Source of the DNA: Odiellus spinosus
Lineage: Eukaryota; Arthropoda; Arachnida; Opiliones; Phalangiidae
Direction of reading: 5' to 3'
DNA length: 64,000 nucleotides
NCBI GenBank assembly: GCA_963920705.1
Contig: OY987233.1
Span: 8,641,959-8,705,958, forward strand
The position numbers and the translations under genes were made by a program. Of the stretch, positions 31,001-43,900 are shown one piece after another. The notes beneath the pieces are model-generated. The model saw nothing but the letters and a program-made list of their open reading frames with translations. It searched no databases and was not told the DNA's origin. Position 1 is the stretch's first letter. Each line of letters starts with the position of its first letter.

Positions 31001-33656
31001 CGTATCCATGTGATAGGAAGATTTAGGTTCTATCCTGGCAATTCTGACTATCCGCGCAATTAATAGAGCTTATCGTAGAATCTTTTCACGTCACACCCTT
31101 TGTGTTGGAGCGTGAGTATTTAAGTTAAATATTCCTAGCACCAGTCATTGTTTCAACTTTAAATTAATATATTTACATCTTTCCTAAATTTTTCATTCTT
31201 CTCGATAGCCTAATTTAATCCACAAAAATAATGTGATTTAATTATAAACTCTCCAAATATCATCTTCAGATGAGGCCTAATTGGCCGGTGTAATCAGATT
31301 TAGCCGAGGCTAACAAAGCCTTTATCCTCAGTTTATTCTGATTAAACCGACTAATTAAGCCTCATCTAAAATGAGTCAAAGAAAATCATAATATTACGCA
31401 TAATTTAAAAAAAAAAAATTGAAATAATACATTTTAAAATCATCAGGGCTCCCAGAATACCTATAATACCTATAAATACCTATAATTCCCAGGTGGTCTT
31501 ATAAAAATCTATAATTCGTAAATTTATCCTATAAATACCAATTTTTTTGCTTCTTCGATTAAGTTGCACTGAGAATGTAAAAACCAATCCGAAGTCACCC
31601 TATTTCACCCAAAATTGAGATGTCCCAATTTTAGCTTTGATTTCTCAAGTCAGGGAATTTTAATATTGTTCGAAATATTCGGAAATATGTTATTCGTCTG
31701 CCGTTATACGTGGTGGGGACTTTGTTAAAATTTCGAAATTTTTATTATAAAACTATCCATCAAAATAAATCCGTCACGAGTCCGGCTACACAGTTCTGCA
31801 ATTTTGCGTCGTCGGCTTGGTTTTGTATATTGTATGTTCTTCACCAACGGTCGACGGAAGTGAGATCCGGTTTATAAAGTGTTTCTCGCGGTCTTAAAGT
31901 CGTATTTTACGATAATCGGTAATATTTAGCGTAATTTTGCGTCTAATTGTTACAGTTTTTGTCGCTGAACTATCGAGAAACGATCGAAATAAGTTTAGAA
32001 TGAATATACGCGTTTTTGACGAGTCATTGAATCGGCGGATTAGCGCGATCGTTCTCGTGACGGATTTAGAGATCTGAAGTTTTGGAACGATACCTGTTTC
32101 CCAGTTTTGTTTGGTGAGTGAATTTTAATTTCACTTTCGATTTTCGAATAACTAGAGTGCCATATTTTCAATTTCAGTTGTTTAAATTCCTCGAAAGTAG
32201 GCTTAATAAGGATCCGTAGAGATCGTATGATTTATTTCCGGCCAACGTTTTTAAAAGTGTTGAATTCTATACATAGGCCCATTTTTTTCTGCGTGTTAGT
32301 TTTGTTTAGGGTCCACTTTCAAGAAAATCCAATTTTGAGGCCCCTATCAAATTATCCAAATAAACTACAGTCTACTTAGCCCGAGTGTGACGTCGCCACT
32401 GCTCTTAAATATATAATATAATTACTACAAAACTGTAAGATTTTGTTATTTTAAACATGTAAAACTAATATGACATAATTTTCGACCTAGAAATATCCTA
32501 TAAGTATACTATAATTTTTTCATTTTGAACCTATAATACCTATCATTTCTTGTGAGCTTTGGACTGGGAGCCCTGAAATCTGTGTTCCTCTGAAAAAACC
32601 GAAAACAAAACGTTATGATTTAACTTCAGTATTCTTATGTTAACGATTTGGAATTCTATAAGATTAATTATGGTTTAATAGTACATTATATTGAATTATA
32701 GCATCAGTGCTATGAGCCCCGTCAATGGCTACTTGATTGAATAAGACACGCGTAACTTCTATAAAAATAATTATCAATAGTTACCTCCAAATGTTTGGCG
32801 CAGGCCTTAAACGTATTTAAAAAATAAAATTTTGTTAATAAATTTGCTTCATTATATGTGGATCATATTCAAGTATACCTCTTCTTTTTTATCAGCTTCC
32901 TGAGGGTGGAATTTGAAAAAATAAAACAAAAAACATTAAATTATTATATACTGATATTGTGAGAATTTAAAATAGAAGACGTCAATGTGGTGTAGTCTTA
33001 ATAGTTCCCGCGCTAATTGGGAACCCGCGCTAATGGGAAACCCGCGCTGATGGGGAACCCTCGCTGATGGGGAACCCGCGCTGATGGGAAACCCGCGCTG
33101 ATGGGAAACCCGCGCTGATGGGAAACCCGCGCTGATGGGAAACCCGCGCTGATGGGAAACCCGCCCTGATGTGAAACCCACGCTGATGGGAAACCCGCCC
33201 TAATGAGCATAATTCGGTAATACCCCTGTACTATTCCTTCTTACATACCACATCATAGCTTCATATCACTATATACTTATACCAATTTCAGTTTACATAA
33301 TTCAGCTACAAGTATTCTCAATTCTTCGTACGTCTAAAGACACAGCAATTCGGGATCACAATTGCGCTTTAAGATAACGATTGCTTTGCCTTACTTTTGC
33401 GCAACCGTCTACACCTTCTCTCGCTTTTCAGGTTTTACAAAGAGGAAATGTTAAGATTTTGTATTAGAAATCATCAAGGTTACTTTACGATTTACGAGAA
33501 ATATATACCTGGTGGGAGAGGTCGTCCGCAAATTATTTCCATGCCTTTCAGTACGTTTTCCGTACATTTTGATTCTCCATCGGCCGCGACTTCTCCTATT
33601 TGTCCCGTTAGGAACGCCGTCACTACGAACGTTAAAACCAAGACGCGTTTCTCCAT
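28042..33656 (-). CDS. P5: microexon secreted cysteine-rich protein gene
   Basis: The most compact intact member. Exons: 33656-33509, 33423-33395, 33333-33283, 32899-32879, 32805-32785, 31209-31177, 30148-30073, 29684-29632, 29509-29444, 28415-28395, 28293-28273, 28204-28166, 28107-28042 (148, 29, 51, 21, 21, 33, 76, 53, 66, 21, 21, 39, 66 nt). All introns GT-AG; 214 codons open to TAA. Signal peptide MEKRVLVLTFVVTAFLTG; twelve cysteines, spread about one per exon (for example GCAK, ELCK, ACAK, GCEK, KTCN, IPCVV, TACRN, GCENIIK, CDDETKNLYKGFK, DQKCLKKY). The C-terminus is lysine-rich (EKKMKKNN). Microexons 4-5-6 and 10-11-12 are parallel series, so the protein looks like two related halves. 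Intron 3 has a 17-bp minisatellite. Secretion is inferred from the leader; no known domain is recognised. Confidence 0.8.
28570..28983. mobile_element. MITE M2 copy in P5 intron 9
   Basis: Right arm ends TGTATTCATTCTTCCTTTAA; the left arm lacks its outer 40 bases. A deleted version is in the same intron of P6 (about 36683-36780). Confidence 0.6.
29003..29400. mobile_element. MITE M4 copy in P5 intron 9
   Basis: TATATCAAAAGTCTATT at the left and AAACTTTTGACTATATA at the right, about 398 bp. Matching copy at the same place in P6 (36809-37193), so the insertion predates the P5/P6 split. The 67-codon ORF inside is not a gene. Confidence 0.7.
30322..30599. mobile_element. MITE M8 in P5 intron 6
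   Basis: 278 bp with inverted termini CATAGACTAAGAAAGGGTTC and complement ending TTCTTAGTCCATG, and a perfect 7-bp target duplication GTTAAAT. GC-richer interior, no coding frame. Confidence 0.75.
31010..31141. repeat. Conserved intron-6 inverted repeat, P5 copy
   Basis: Arms GTGATAGGAAGATTTAG (31010-31026) and TTAAATATTCCTAGCAC (31125-31141); 98-bp spacing. Confidence 0.6.
31444..32575. mobile_element. CAGGGCTCCCAG-ended element in P5 intron 5
   Basis: 1.13 kb bounded by CAGGGCTCCCAG and CTGGGAGCCCTG, with ATACCTATAA-type subterminal repeats on both sides. The interior is a patchwork: 31.7-32.15 kb resembles an exon with a GTGAGT donor (TTTGGTGAGTG at 32111), and 32.27-32.4 kb repeats sequence also present at 53.13 and 60.84 kb. 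No transposase frame seen; likely a non-autonomous hAT-type element. Confidence 0.6.
33007..33215. repeat. 17-bp minisatellite in P5 intron 3
   Basis: About 12 units of GATGGGAAACCCGCGCT, the same basic unit as in P4 intron 3 but without the 65-bp higher order. The minus-strand ORFs with repeating GFPISA are artefacts. Confidence 0.9.
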
Positions 33657-33711
33657 CGAACCTTGAATTAGAATAAAACGTTAGATCTATTCGCTCAATC
33701 TCTTATACACG

Positions 33712-33717
33712 AAGACG
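33712..33717 (-). promoter_or_regulatory. Putative TATA box of P5
   Basis: TATAAG, followed by AGATTG, 56 bases before the P5 ATG. Confidence 0.35.
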
Positions 33718-34559
33718 AGGAAATCTTTTCGTGGTAGAATTTGCTGCACCAAGTGGCACAATTAACGTAACAATTTTTTTAATAATATTTATTCAGTCCA
33801 TGATTTTGCAATTAGCTTAAAGTGAAACTGTTAGGAAGTTTTGACGACTTCGAAATGGAATTTGGGTAGAATTTTCGGCAAAATTGTTAAAAACGATTCG
33901 AAATATATTTACATACGATGTACAAAAAAATTATCGGAACAGTATAATAAATATTTTATAATCGTCATACAAAACGCGTCTACCTAGATGAGGTATAAAA
34001 TATTTGAATATGGCTTTTGAATATTATGAAAATAAAAAATAATATATCTTCCAAAAGCCTTTGAAAAAAGTGGTAACAACCTCGCTTTAAGCTTTTCAGC
34101 TGGTCTTTAGAAAAATATAACTTTAACCATTAGTTTTATTAACCGTAGTTAACTTAGTTATTACGTCCGACTACATAGTTTCGAGTCAAATATTTGATAG
34201 ACTTGATTTACCGGAACAATAACCAATCTTATAGTAATTTTCTTTTGTAGTTTGTACAGATGCTAAATATCTATTTTTTTTTATTATATTCATATAAGAT
34301 GTTTGAAAGTTCAAGTATAAACGTAATGTGTAAGCATTTAACGTTTTATATCTTATAAAAACCACCATTATTTCAAATATCTAATTCTATATGTATGTCT
34401 GTCTATCTGTTTGTGCAGAACGCTAAAATGTACACGCAGATTTACGTTAAATTTCATTGCAAACTCCACTTGAGTTTGAGTTTTTATGTTAAAACACGCG
34501 GCGAGATTTTATTTCAAAAACACTTGGTTGATCAAATGGATATAATCAAGTCACGTGCT

Positions 34560-34630
34560 ACATTTCAATCGTCGATTAAGACTAATTTCGAACTTCGATT
34601 AAACCTAATTACAAACGTCGATTAAGCCTT
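34560..34630. repeat. Remnant of the spacer minisatellite between P5 and P6
   Basis: Three degenerate GTCGATTAAG(A/C)CTAATT units just downstream of the P6 3' flank and upstream of P5. Confidence 0.55.
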
Positions 34631-34888
34631 TCCATTCTTAGGCTCTATTTTGTGTTACATAGAGTTAAAAAAAACTGACATCTTAAACAGTAGCGTAAAA
34701 TAGATGCCCAGAAAGAGTTGGGCGCTTGACCATCGAAGCCGAATTTTTTGTTTTTCAACGAGAGGTTTTATGTTTGGCACCCTTCCCCTTATAAATTTTC
34801 CTCGATATAACCTACTGTAGCTCCCAAAACACCCCATATTTGTGTAGAAAACATACATTTGACTCGGAGAATAACTACGATTTGATTC

Positions 34889-34894
34889 TTTATT
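34889..34894 (-). terminator. Poly(A) signal of P6
   Basis: AATAAA on the minus strand, 38 bases past the P6 stop, conserved context. Confidence 0.65.
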
Positions 34895-34931
34895 ATTTGT
34901 ACAATAATGTTTAATCGGTATATAATTGTTG

Positions 34932-37900
34932 TTAATTATTTTTCTTCATTTTCGCTTCATAATAGGCCTGAAGGTACTTTTCGAGACATTTTTGATCCTG
35001 CAAAATATGAAATCCGAGTTTTAGTCTTAAATTTTCCAGTATATCATTCAGTTTATTCTTCGATACCTTAAATTCCTTGTAAGGTTTCACGGTCTCTTCG
35101 TCACACTGCGGACATATTTATTATTTATATATAATTAAAAGTGAATTTTTCCAAATTCCTATATTTACCTTAATGAGGTTTTCGCAGCTCTGAATCGAAA
35201 TGAATTACAAATCAGATATTAAAAATATAACTTAAATTTCTACCAATAGCGTAACGATCTGAGGCTCTAAGCAAACTACAAATTGAACCAATTAAGCTCG
35301 AAGCCATTTATATTTTCACGGAAATAAAATATTAACTATACCATCCCTATTTACGCGTCATTGATTTGCTTCTCGACCATTGGACAGAATTCCATTGGAC
35401 AGAATCCCATTGGGCAGAATCCCATTCGATCCACAATCCCATTCAACCGATACGTTTTCGTAAACCAGAATCCCATTCGACCGAATCCCATTCGACCGTC
35501 AATCCCATTCGACCGAATCCCATTCGACCGTCAATCCCATTCGACCGAATCCCATTCGACCGTCAATCCCATTCGACCGACGTTCACAATCAGAAGTCCA
35601 TTAACACATTCTAACCTAACCTAACCTAACCTAACCTAACCTAACCTAACCTAACCTAACCTAACCATTATCGGCTTAAATTCATCGGGACGCCCTTTTT
35701 GGTTTCGGCCCAATGGGAAATTCGGTCTATGGGGGATTCGGTTCAGCGGGATTCGGTTCAGCGGGATTTCGGTTCAATGGGAATTCGGTGCATTGGGCTC
35801 GGTCGGCCAAGATTCGGTTGATTGGGACTATTTATTTTTTATTTCGGACCAATGGGAATTCGGTCCAATAGGATTCTATTCAATGGGTATATACCATTGA
35901 GCTTGACTCTTCCTCGGGACTTTGAGTCGTGGAGGGAGGGACTTAATTGAATGTACTTTCATCTTCGCCACTGCAAAACTCGTTTTACCAAAATCCCTCC
36001 CGCCAGAGCTCCCGCTTTCACCCATCCCAAAAATGTAACTCTCTCTCCCGAGTCTCCTCTGTGACAGTGCCGAGACCCAGCGATATTTCGCCCTTTGCGA
36101 GTACGGCCCATTATTTTCGCGAATCCGTATGGGCTTCCTAAAACTAAAATGTTTTATCTGACAACTTCGAGAACAACCGACAGCCATCTCTTTCCCGCGG
36201 GATTAAAAATGGGTAATATCAGGGAAAACATTTATTAAATTTCTGAATGGAAAATTTACGGGTCTGAATAAGTTCGGAAAGCCGCCAGGGTGTGAACTCC
36301 TTGTGATCCGCCCCTGGCCTAACTGCTAAATTAATTTCAGTTTTCAATGTGAAAACTTGAAACCAGCCGAATATATATATATTGGGTCTCTCGGTAGTAA
36401 TTTAGCTTTTAAATACCGGCATTTTATAAATACCCTCGTAATTTCAAACTATCTTTTTTGTTGTTGATGATTATTTTGTTTGAGAGGGAGATTAAATACG
36501 TACCTTTTTGACGTCAGCATCCACCTGATCATTAATCGGAAATAGGAAAAGAGAAATGTTAAAATTTTTGAAACTATATTTCGATATCGAACTCAACACG
36601 AAAGGGGTTTCGACACTAGAAGAAAAAAAGGTTAAATGAGTGCACATTTGTTAGGGATTTTGAGAACAACGAGCGATATTTTTCATTGCTTCTTTATCGT
36701 TTAAATTGGCCTACCTAGTTCAACAAAAAATACAAACAAATATTAAACTAGAAATTAATTTCAAAGCTACATCTAAAATCGAATGATTTACCAGGGGATA
36801 TAACCGATTATATCAAAAGTTTATAACTTTATTCCATTAAAGTAAACAACGCCCGTAGCAAAGGTCCTGTTTTACGTCATTTCCCATCGCTTAAAAATCG
36901 CCAAAAAAGTCATCACCCCTGTATGGCTCGAGTTGTTTGCACTCTTCCTCGATATTTTGAGTCTGGAGAGAAGGATGGAATTTAGGCGAGCCGCGCTTGG
37001 CTATATTGTTGTCCCCCAACTCCGGAATTTCTCCGCAGAGTGTCGCTTCCTCCGTTCACTATTTACAGGGCGACTGCGGCCGCTAGAGTGTCTCGAATCA
37101 GAATCTGCCGGTACATTTACCTCGACCTTTGCTGATAGTATTAAGCTACGGTGTTTACTTTTATGGAATAAATTAATAAACTTTTGACTATATAGATTTG
37201 TAGGAGTGTCGGACCCCTGGACAAAACAGCTCCTACCGCAAATTGTTCCTTCACTTTATTTTTACAAGCCACGTAGGGTATAAAGAGTTGCGTGTTAATA
37301 TCCTAAGGATACAAAATTGAATAATTAATTCTTACCAAATTTTACAATATTATAATACACGCGTAATATATCTATCGCACAATGAAAGATTATAATTAAA
37401 AACTCACAACGATACAAGGAATAGTTGCTAATCTTTGTTCCATTTCTTCTTTAGTGTAACCTATAAAGACAATTCGTTAAATGCTGACACGCGAAAATAA
37501 ATGTCATCGAAACCTATTGAAATGTATGTAGTATTGTCGAAAGAGTGGATAAATTACTATTGGTAGATACCGTCGTAATTGGAGCATGCGCAAAACTCGA
37601 TTATATTCATTTTTGGTAAATGGTACGCGATTTTTTTCCAATTTTTTCCGTACGGAGGCGCCACTTGGGGAATCTTTTTGAAAGGAGGAACGGCCTCTTG
37701 ATGAGTAGAGCTTGGAATTCGTATATTTTTATTAATTGGATAAAATCTGTTTGATTAAAATATACTATTTTTCATTAACTTATTCGAAGATAAAGTAAAA
37801 AACATTATCCGTTTTTATCCAAAAATGGCCTTATCTTAGAATATTATCCGCGTTATACGTTCGGATAAAAAAATTCAAAATTTATTTTCGTGAAAAATAA

Positions 37901-40900
37901 CGAATAAAAAGATGATTTAAAAATCTTAGTTTCGTTGTTTCATTTATATTCTTCGAATTAAAAGTCAATTTGAAATAGTTTTCTTATATTTTAGACTAAT
38001 ATAATTTTAGACTAATAATAATTTAGTTTCAAATCAATTTATCCGAGAATAAAATATCTGAAAATATACGAATAAGAGAATGTAATGGATATCTGATTCC
38101 GAGCTCTATTTATGCGAGGTAAAAACCGTTTTTTTCATCCCATTGCAGCTATACAATATAAAGTAAAAACGTCCAGGCACTCGCGCCAACAGTTCGTCTC
38201 TGTAGGCGCTGAGAGAAGAGAGATAGATATTCGTCACTCTGCCATATACGCCATATACCCTATCATATACTTAACAATTGCATTTGCCCTTTTTGTTGGC
38301 GATATAAGCCCAACATTTCTGTTTCATTCGCCCCCTCGCTTACCCAAAAGTTATACAGGGTCTGGAAAAAATGAAGGGGGTTTTTCGTGGGGTCAGACTG
38401 AGTGAAAAATGTTTATGAACCTTTAGTCTCACGCGCTGCGTTGCGTAGTTATGAGCCCTTGAAAATAGTCTTCAAAAATACGAAAAACGACCGAAAGGTG
38501 TAGGTAAGGTTGTGCCTTTGACCATTATTGTTTTTCAATTTAATTGTGCATAAGCTAATTATCGAAAGATAAGTGAAGCAAGGTGTTTATTAACTAAAAA
38601 AACGTTGATACACACTTGAGCCCGTCTAATAAATGATTGTCTAACTCGTTCGAAGATCCCTGGTGTGTTGCGTATGGTTTCGCAGGCATCAATAATCCTT
38701 TGACGTAGATCTTCCACGTTACGCGCTTCACTAACATAAACTAAGTCCTTAAGGTGGCCCCAAAGAAAGAAGTCACAAGGGTTTAGGTCCGGAGATCTGG
38801 CTGGCCACGCAACCGTTCCGCCACGACCAATCCACCTCAAAGGGAATGTTTCATTAAGGAAGGCCCTAACTAGGAGAGAAAAATGAGGTGGTGTACCGTC
38901 GGGCATAAACCACATGTCTCGTATCCAGGCCAATGGTACGTCTTCAAGAAGCTCGAACAAGATTGTCTTGAAGAAATCGGAGATATGCCTCACCATTAAG
39001 CCTTGGCTGCAAAAAGAATGGTCCAATTAAATGGTCACCAACAATTCCGCACCAGACGTTTCAGCTGAATTGAACTTGGTGAGCCCTAACACTTGTAGCG
39101 GGGGGGTTTTGATGCTCCCACTGATGCCTGTTGTGCATGTTCAATATGCCATCACGGAAAAAATTGGCCTCATCTGTAACTTAAAGGGTTTTGGGGTAAG
39201 TTGATGTCTTGATGTTGAGCGATAAACCACTGACAAGACATCAAATTACCCCAAAACCTTTTAGTTACGGATGAGGCCAATTTTTCCCGTGATGGCATAT
39301 TGAACATGCACAACAGGCATCAGTGGGCGCAACAAAACCCCAACGCTACAAGTGTTAGGGCTCACCAAGTTCAATTCAGCTTAAACGTCTGGTGCGGAAT
39401 TGTTGGTAACCAATTGGACCATTCTTTTTGCAGCCAAGGCTTAATGGTGAGGCATATCTCCGATTTCTTCAAGACAATCTGTTCGAGCTTCTTGAAGACG
39501 TACCATTGGCCTTGAGACGAGACATGTGGTATGCGCACGACGGTGCACCACCTCATTTTTCTCTCCTAGTTAGGGCCTTCTTTAATGAAACATTCCCTTT
39601 GAGGTGGATTGGTCGTGGCGGAAGGTTGCGTGGCCAGCCAGATCTCCGGACCTAAACCCTTGTGATTTCTTTCTTTGGGGCCACCTTAAGGACTTAGTTT
39701 ATGTTAGTGAAGAGCGTGACGTGGAAGATCTACGTCAAAGAATTATTGATGCCTGTGAAACCATACGCAACACACCAGGGATCTTCGAACGAGTTAGACA
39801 ATCATTTATTAGACGGGCTCAAGTGTGTATCAACGCTGACGGAATGCATTTCGAACAATTTTTGTAAATACGTCTGATTCCGATTATTAACTAATTGATA
39901 ATTATGGTAATTAATAATGGTTTCTTGTAAAATTCCCTTTTCAACACCCGAAACACATGTAATAAACCACACTTTGAGTTCAAGTACTTCTGACCAAAGT
40001 TAATGATTGCACACCCCTAAACATGTTGATCTCCTTTTTTAGTTAATAAACACCTTGTTTCACTTATCTCTCGATAATTAGCTTATGCACAATTAAATTG
40101 AAAACAATAATGGTCAAAGGCACAACCTTACTTACACCTTTCGGTCGTTTTTCGTATTTTTGAAGACTATTTTCAAGGGCTCATAACTACGCAAAGCAGC
40201 GCGTGAGACTAAAGGTTCATAAACATTTTTCACTCAGTCTGACCCCACGAAGAACCCCCTTCATTTTTTCCAGACCTTTCAGAAACACCCTGTATACTTA
40301 TATTTACTTCTGCTCTTTTTTTCAATTAAGGTGGCGTTACAAGTCTTCATGAATTTGGCGTCCTTTATTTTTTTTGCGCAACCCTGTCAATATTCATTCA
40401 ACACGTATTATTATCTTCGGACCTGTATTAAGCCCCGTTTTCAATCAACTTTTTCCAGCTCTTACATTCATTTTTCCAAAACAAAGCTTGCATTCAATTC
40501 ATTTAGATATCCGATTCCTTTTCTCCGTCACTCGAAGCTTTGTTAAGGTGGGATAATTGCGTATCTTGATTTAAGCTTCACCATAAGTTTATTATAATCT
40601 CAAAGTACCAAACACTATCTATATTTATGAAACGTTTTGTCAGGACTAGCTCGCTCAAAAAGGTACCTCCGTAATTCGCTTTCTACGAGATAGACGGAGG
40701 AAATAAGCTACGGTCACATTAGCTTATCAAAATCGATTTTAATCGATAAAAACATATTGAAATCGCCTGGAATCGTTCTAAGCTCGCCATCTGTCCACGT
40801 ATCATCGCGCCATAAAATTATTTATTGTAGTTTCTTCCGTAGGCTGTTGAAACCGAATCTTTTTGAAACTGGTTCCCGAAGCGCTTTCGAGAAATCGATT

Positions 40901-43900
40901 CAAATTGATTTTAGAAAAACGGTTTCTCGTTCACGCGACTACAGCGAAACTTTTTGTAACGGTTTGAATCGACTCCGAGGCATAGTAGGTGGTCCAAATT
41001 GTAAAATATTTCCTGGAAATGAATAAGTTTCGAAATAGTTCCTTATAACTATACCACTCTATATAAGGGGCTAAATCCTTATTGGGTGGACGGGTTTTTT
41101 GAACTGATAACAAGATTGCCTCTTTTATTGATGTTATGGTGTGGCTGAAACTATTCAATAAAATCTTGATTGAAAACGCGGCTTTGCTTTGGCGTATCCA
41201 TGTGCTAGGAAGATTTAGGTACTATTCTGGCAATTCTGCTAATCCGCGCAATTATTAGAGCTTGTCGTCCAATCCGTAGAATCTTTTCACGGCACCCCCT
41301 TTGTGTGGGAGCTTGAGTATTTAAATTTACGTGCTTAAATCTTCCTAGCACCAGTCCTTGTATCAACTTTAAATTAATATATTTACATCTTTCTGAAATT
41401 TTTCGTGCTTCTCGTCACCCTAATTAAATTCGTAAATAATGCGAGTTAATTATTAACTCTATCTAAATTGAACACTCCAAATATCCTCTTCTGTCGAGGC
41501 CTAATTGACCGGTTTAATCAGATTTAGCCGAGGTTAACAACGCCTTTTTTCTCAGTTTAATCAACTTCGGATTATTCTGATTAACCGACTAATTAAGCCT
41601 CGTCCGAAGAGAGTCAATTTCGAACTCTTTTAAGAAAATCATAATATTACGCGTATTTTTTAAAAAATAAATTGAAATAATGCATTTTAAAATCTGTATC
41701 ACTCTGAACAAACCGAAATCAAGAAGTAATGATTTAATTTAAGTATTCGTATATTAACGATTTCAATATCGTTATTCAGAAATACATCCTTTAAAGTGAG
41801 GCTACCAGGGATGTTTTGTGAACTCCAAAAGGAATTTGAGTAGCATATTCGGAAAGATCGTTAAAAAATGATTCAAATGGTAACTTTCGCGGTAAAGTTT
41901 CCGTCAAAGTATTAGGTTTGCGTCCGCTTGCGAGGTTTCCCATTTGCTCAGTTTTCCATTTGCGAAGTTTGCCATTCGAGCTGTCCACAAGAGGGACAGG
42001 CTAGTTCGAGTGATTAGCTAACCTAACCTAACCAAACTTATAATATAACAAGAGGGACAGGCTAGTGTGAGTGATTAACTAACCTAACCTAACGTAACCT
42101 AAAATAACCTGCAAATGAACACTGCGCATATGAAACAAGTTGGGAAACCAAAATATAACCTCCCCGACCCCGACGTTAAGGTAATCTAACCTAACCTAAC
42201 CCTACCTAAAATAAAAGATGAAAAGAAATGTATAGTATTGGATGAGTAGAGGAAACAGCGTGCATTTCAATCATTATTCTCTATTTTACGGAGTATAAGT
42301 ATTTTCCCTTAACCTCAAGGATACAGAGAATGCAAAAGAATGTCATGCGTTACCCATAATTATATGCGGCAGGTCGTAGACTCTAATATACACACCAAAT
42401 GAAATGTCCTGCGTTACCCATAATTATATGCGGCATGGCGTAGAATTCATAATTGACACACCAAATGAAATTTATTTTCTAAATAAATGTGTAAAATACA
42501 TGTTCTTATAATATAAATTATCATTAGAGCATAGGCTGTACTGTGTGATTATCTTTGAGATAATCCACTGATTTGATAAAGACGAAGGATTTAGTCTGGG
42601 ATGGCAATGAAGACAAGGAATTAAAACGAAGATTTTGTAGCAAGTTCCTCTTAGACAAACCAAGAAATATTGTAGACTGAATGGTCCATTTACAACCCAT
42701 TTTCGGTAGATGATCGGCAATTACTTCCGGTACAGTTTTCGTCTAAAATTCTTGTTTTGACGTGCTAATAGAGGACCATTACTGATATTTTCATCATGCA
42801 AGTGATCCCAGTCATTGGAAGAATCAAAGGATTGAGCTGGTCGAGAGGTTATTTTCCAAACCGGCTGACAAGACGTTAGCTTCCACTCCTATGATAAAAA
42901 AAATATCTTGAATACTGAAATACACTATTTTCCATACCGTTAATATTTATACTTGAATAGCTCCTTTTATGTTTAGAATAACGAGGCCGTATGAAGAACT
43001 GTTGAGCTTTTACTGACTGTAAGAATCTCATATGTCGAGTCCGAAAACACTCACTGCTTGCGTGTTTCAATTCTTCGTAGCCAGGCCGTCTCTTTCTGGT
43101 GATAAATGAAAGCCGTGTCGCTGCTCTGTTGACTTCAAATGGTGATGACATTCTGCGCTGGTTGATTTTCTCACTTAAGTCACTATAGCTCTCTTTCGTC
43201 TGGTCTCACTCTACACGGCTTCTTTTGATTATGAAAATAATCGGAAATGTTTCTTGGTTTTATAGTGGAGAAATCTGAAGCCTATTTTTTTCCAACATCA
43301 GATAACCATTTTTTATTCAAAACTGATGTTTTTTTAAACACGGGAAACCTACTGTACTTCTGTCCAAGGGGAGTTTTCACGACTATAATTTTTCTTAAGA
43401 GGTTTAACATTTTGTATCAATCCGCCTCAGCTTTAAATCTTATGTCGTTTCTATCTTGGATGCCCGTGTAAACGTACCTTTATTTAGATTCTTCAATCCA
43501 CCCCAAGTTTGCAGCAAGCCTTAGCCTATACTGCCCGTTATACCTTTGCTTTTTGGACTAAATGATATATAGAAAACAGCTTAGCGCGTGTTGCCAACTC
43601 AAGCTGGTATTAAACGGTCACATTTCATTAAATCTTTGTTTAACTAAGAGAAGCACTCGTAAACAATAAACTATACTTTCTCTCTATTAGCTCGAATTCA
43701 ATGGATATTCCTTATCATTCTACTGTTTAAGAAATAAAATTTTTGTTTATCATTTTGAAGCAATTAATAAAAATAGGCTAAGCTTATGATTTCACCCTTT
43801 TGTAACCAATTCAGGTACCTTACTCTCTATTACTTCATATAATTTATCAATATTTCATTATTTAAATCTGTGTTTAACTAGAGAAACTCTCGTACCGAAA

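Larger units (their letters stand above)
38354..40294. mobile_element. Palindromic double Tc1/mariner-like element in P6 intron 7
   Basis: Bounded by TACAGGG...CCCTGTA with TA at the edges. The 1.94 kb is two inverted copies of the same half-element meeting near 39214; the arms share GGTGTAGGTAAGG-type 3' sequence and a transposase catalytic region pointing outwards on each side. The left arm has a deletion of about 190 bp relative to the right, and a 13-bp indel in the terminal repeat. The N-terminal DNA-binding part of the transposase is missing from both arms. It sits 14 bp from the P6 exon-7 donor. Confidence 0.75.

Noticed and set aside
35361..35624. Frames with repeating ESHSTES or NPIRPN
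   Set aside because: Made by tandem GAATCCCATTCGACC units of the foldback element.
36933..37187. 84-codon frame starting MFALFLDILSLERR
   Set aside because: Inside MITE M4; the P5 copy of the same MITE has a different, disrupted frame.
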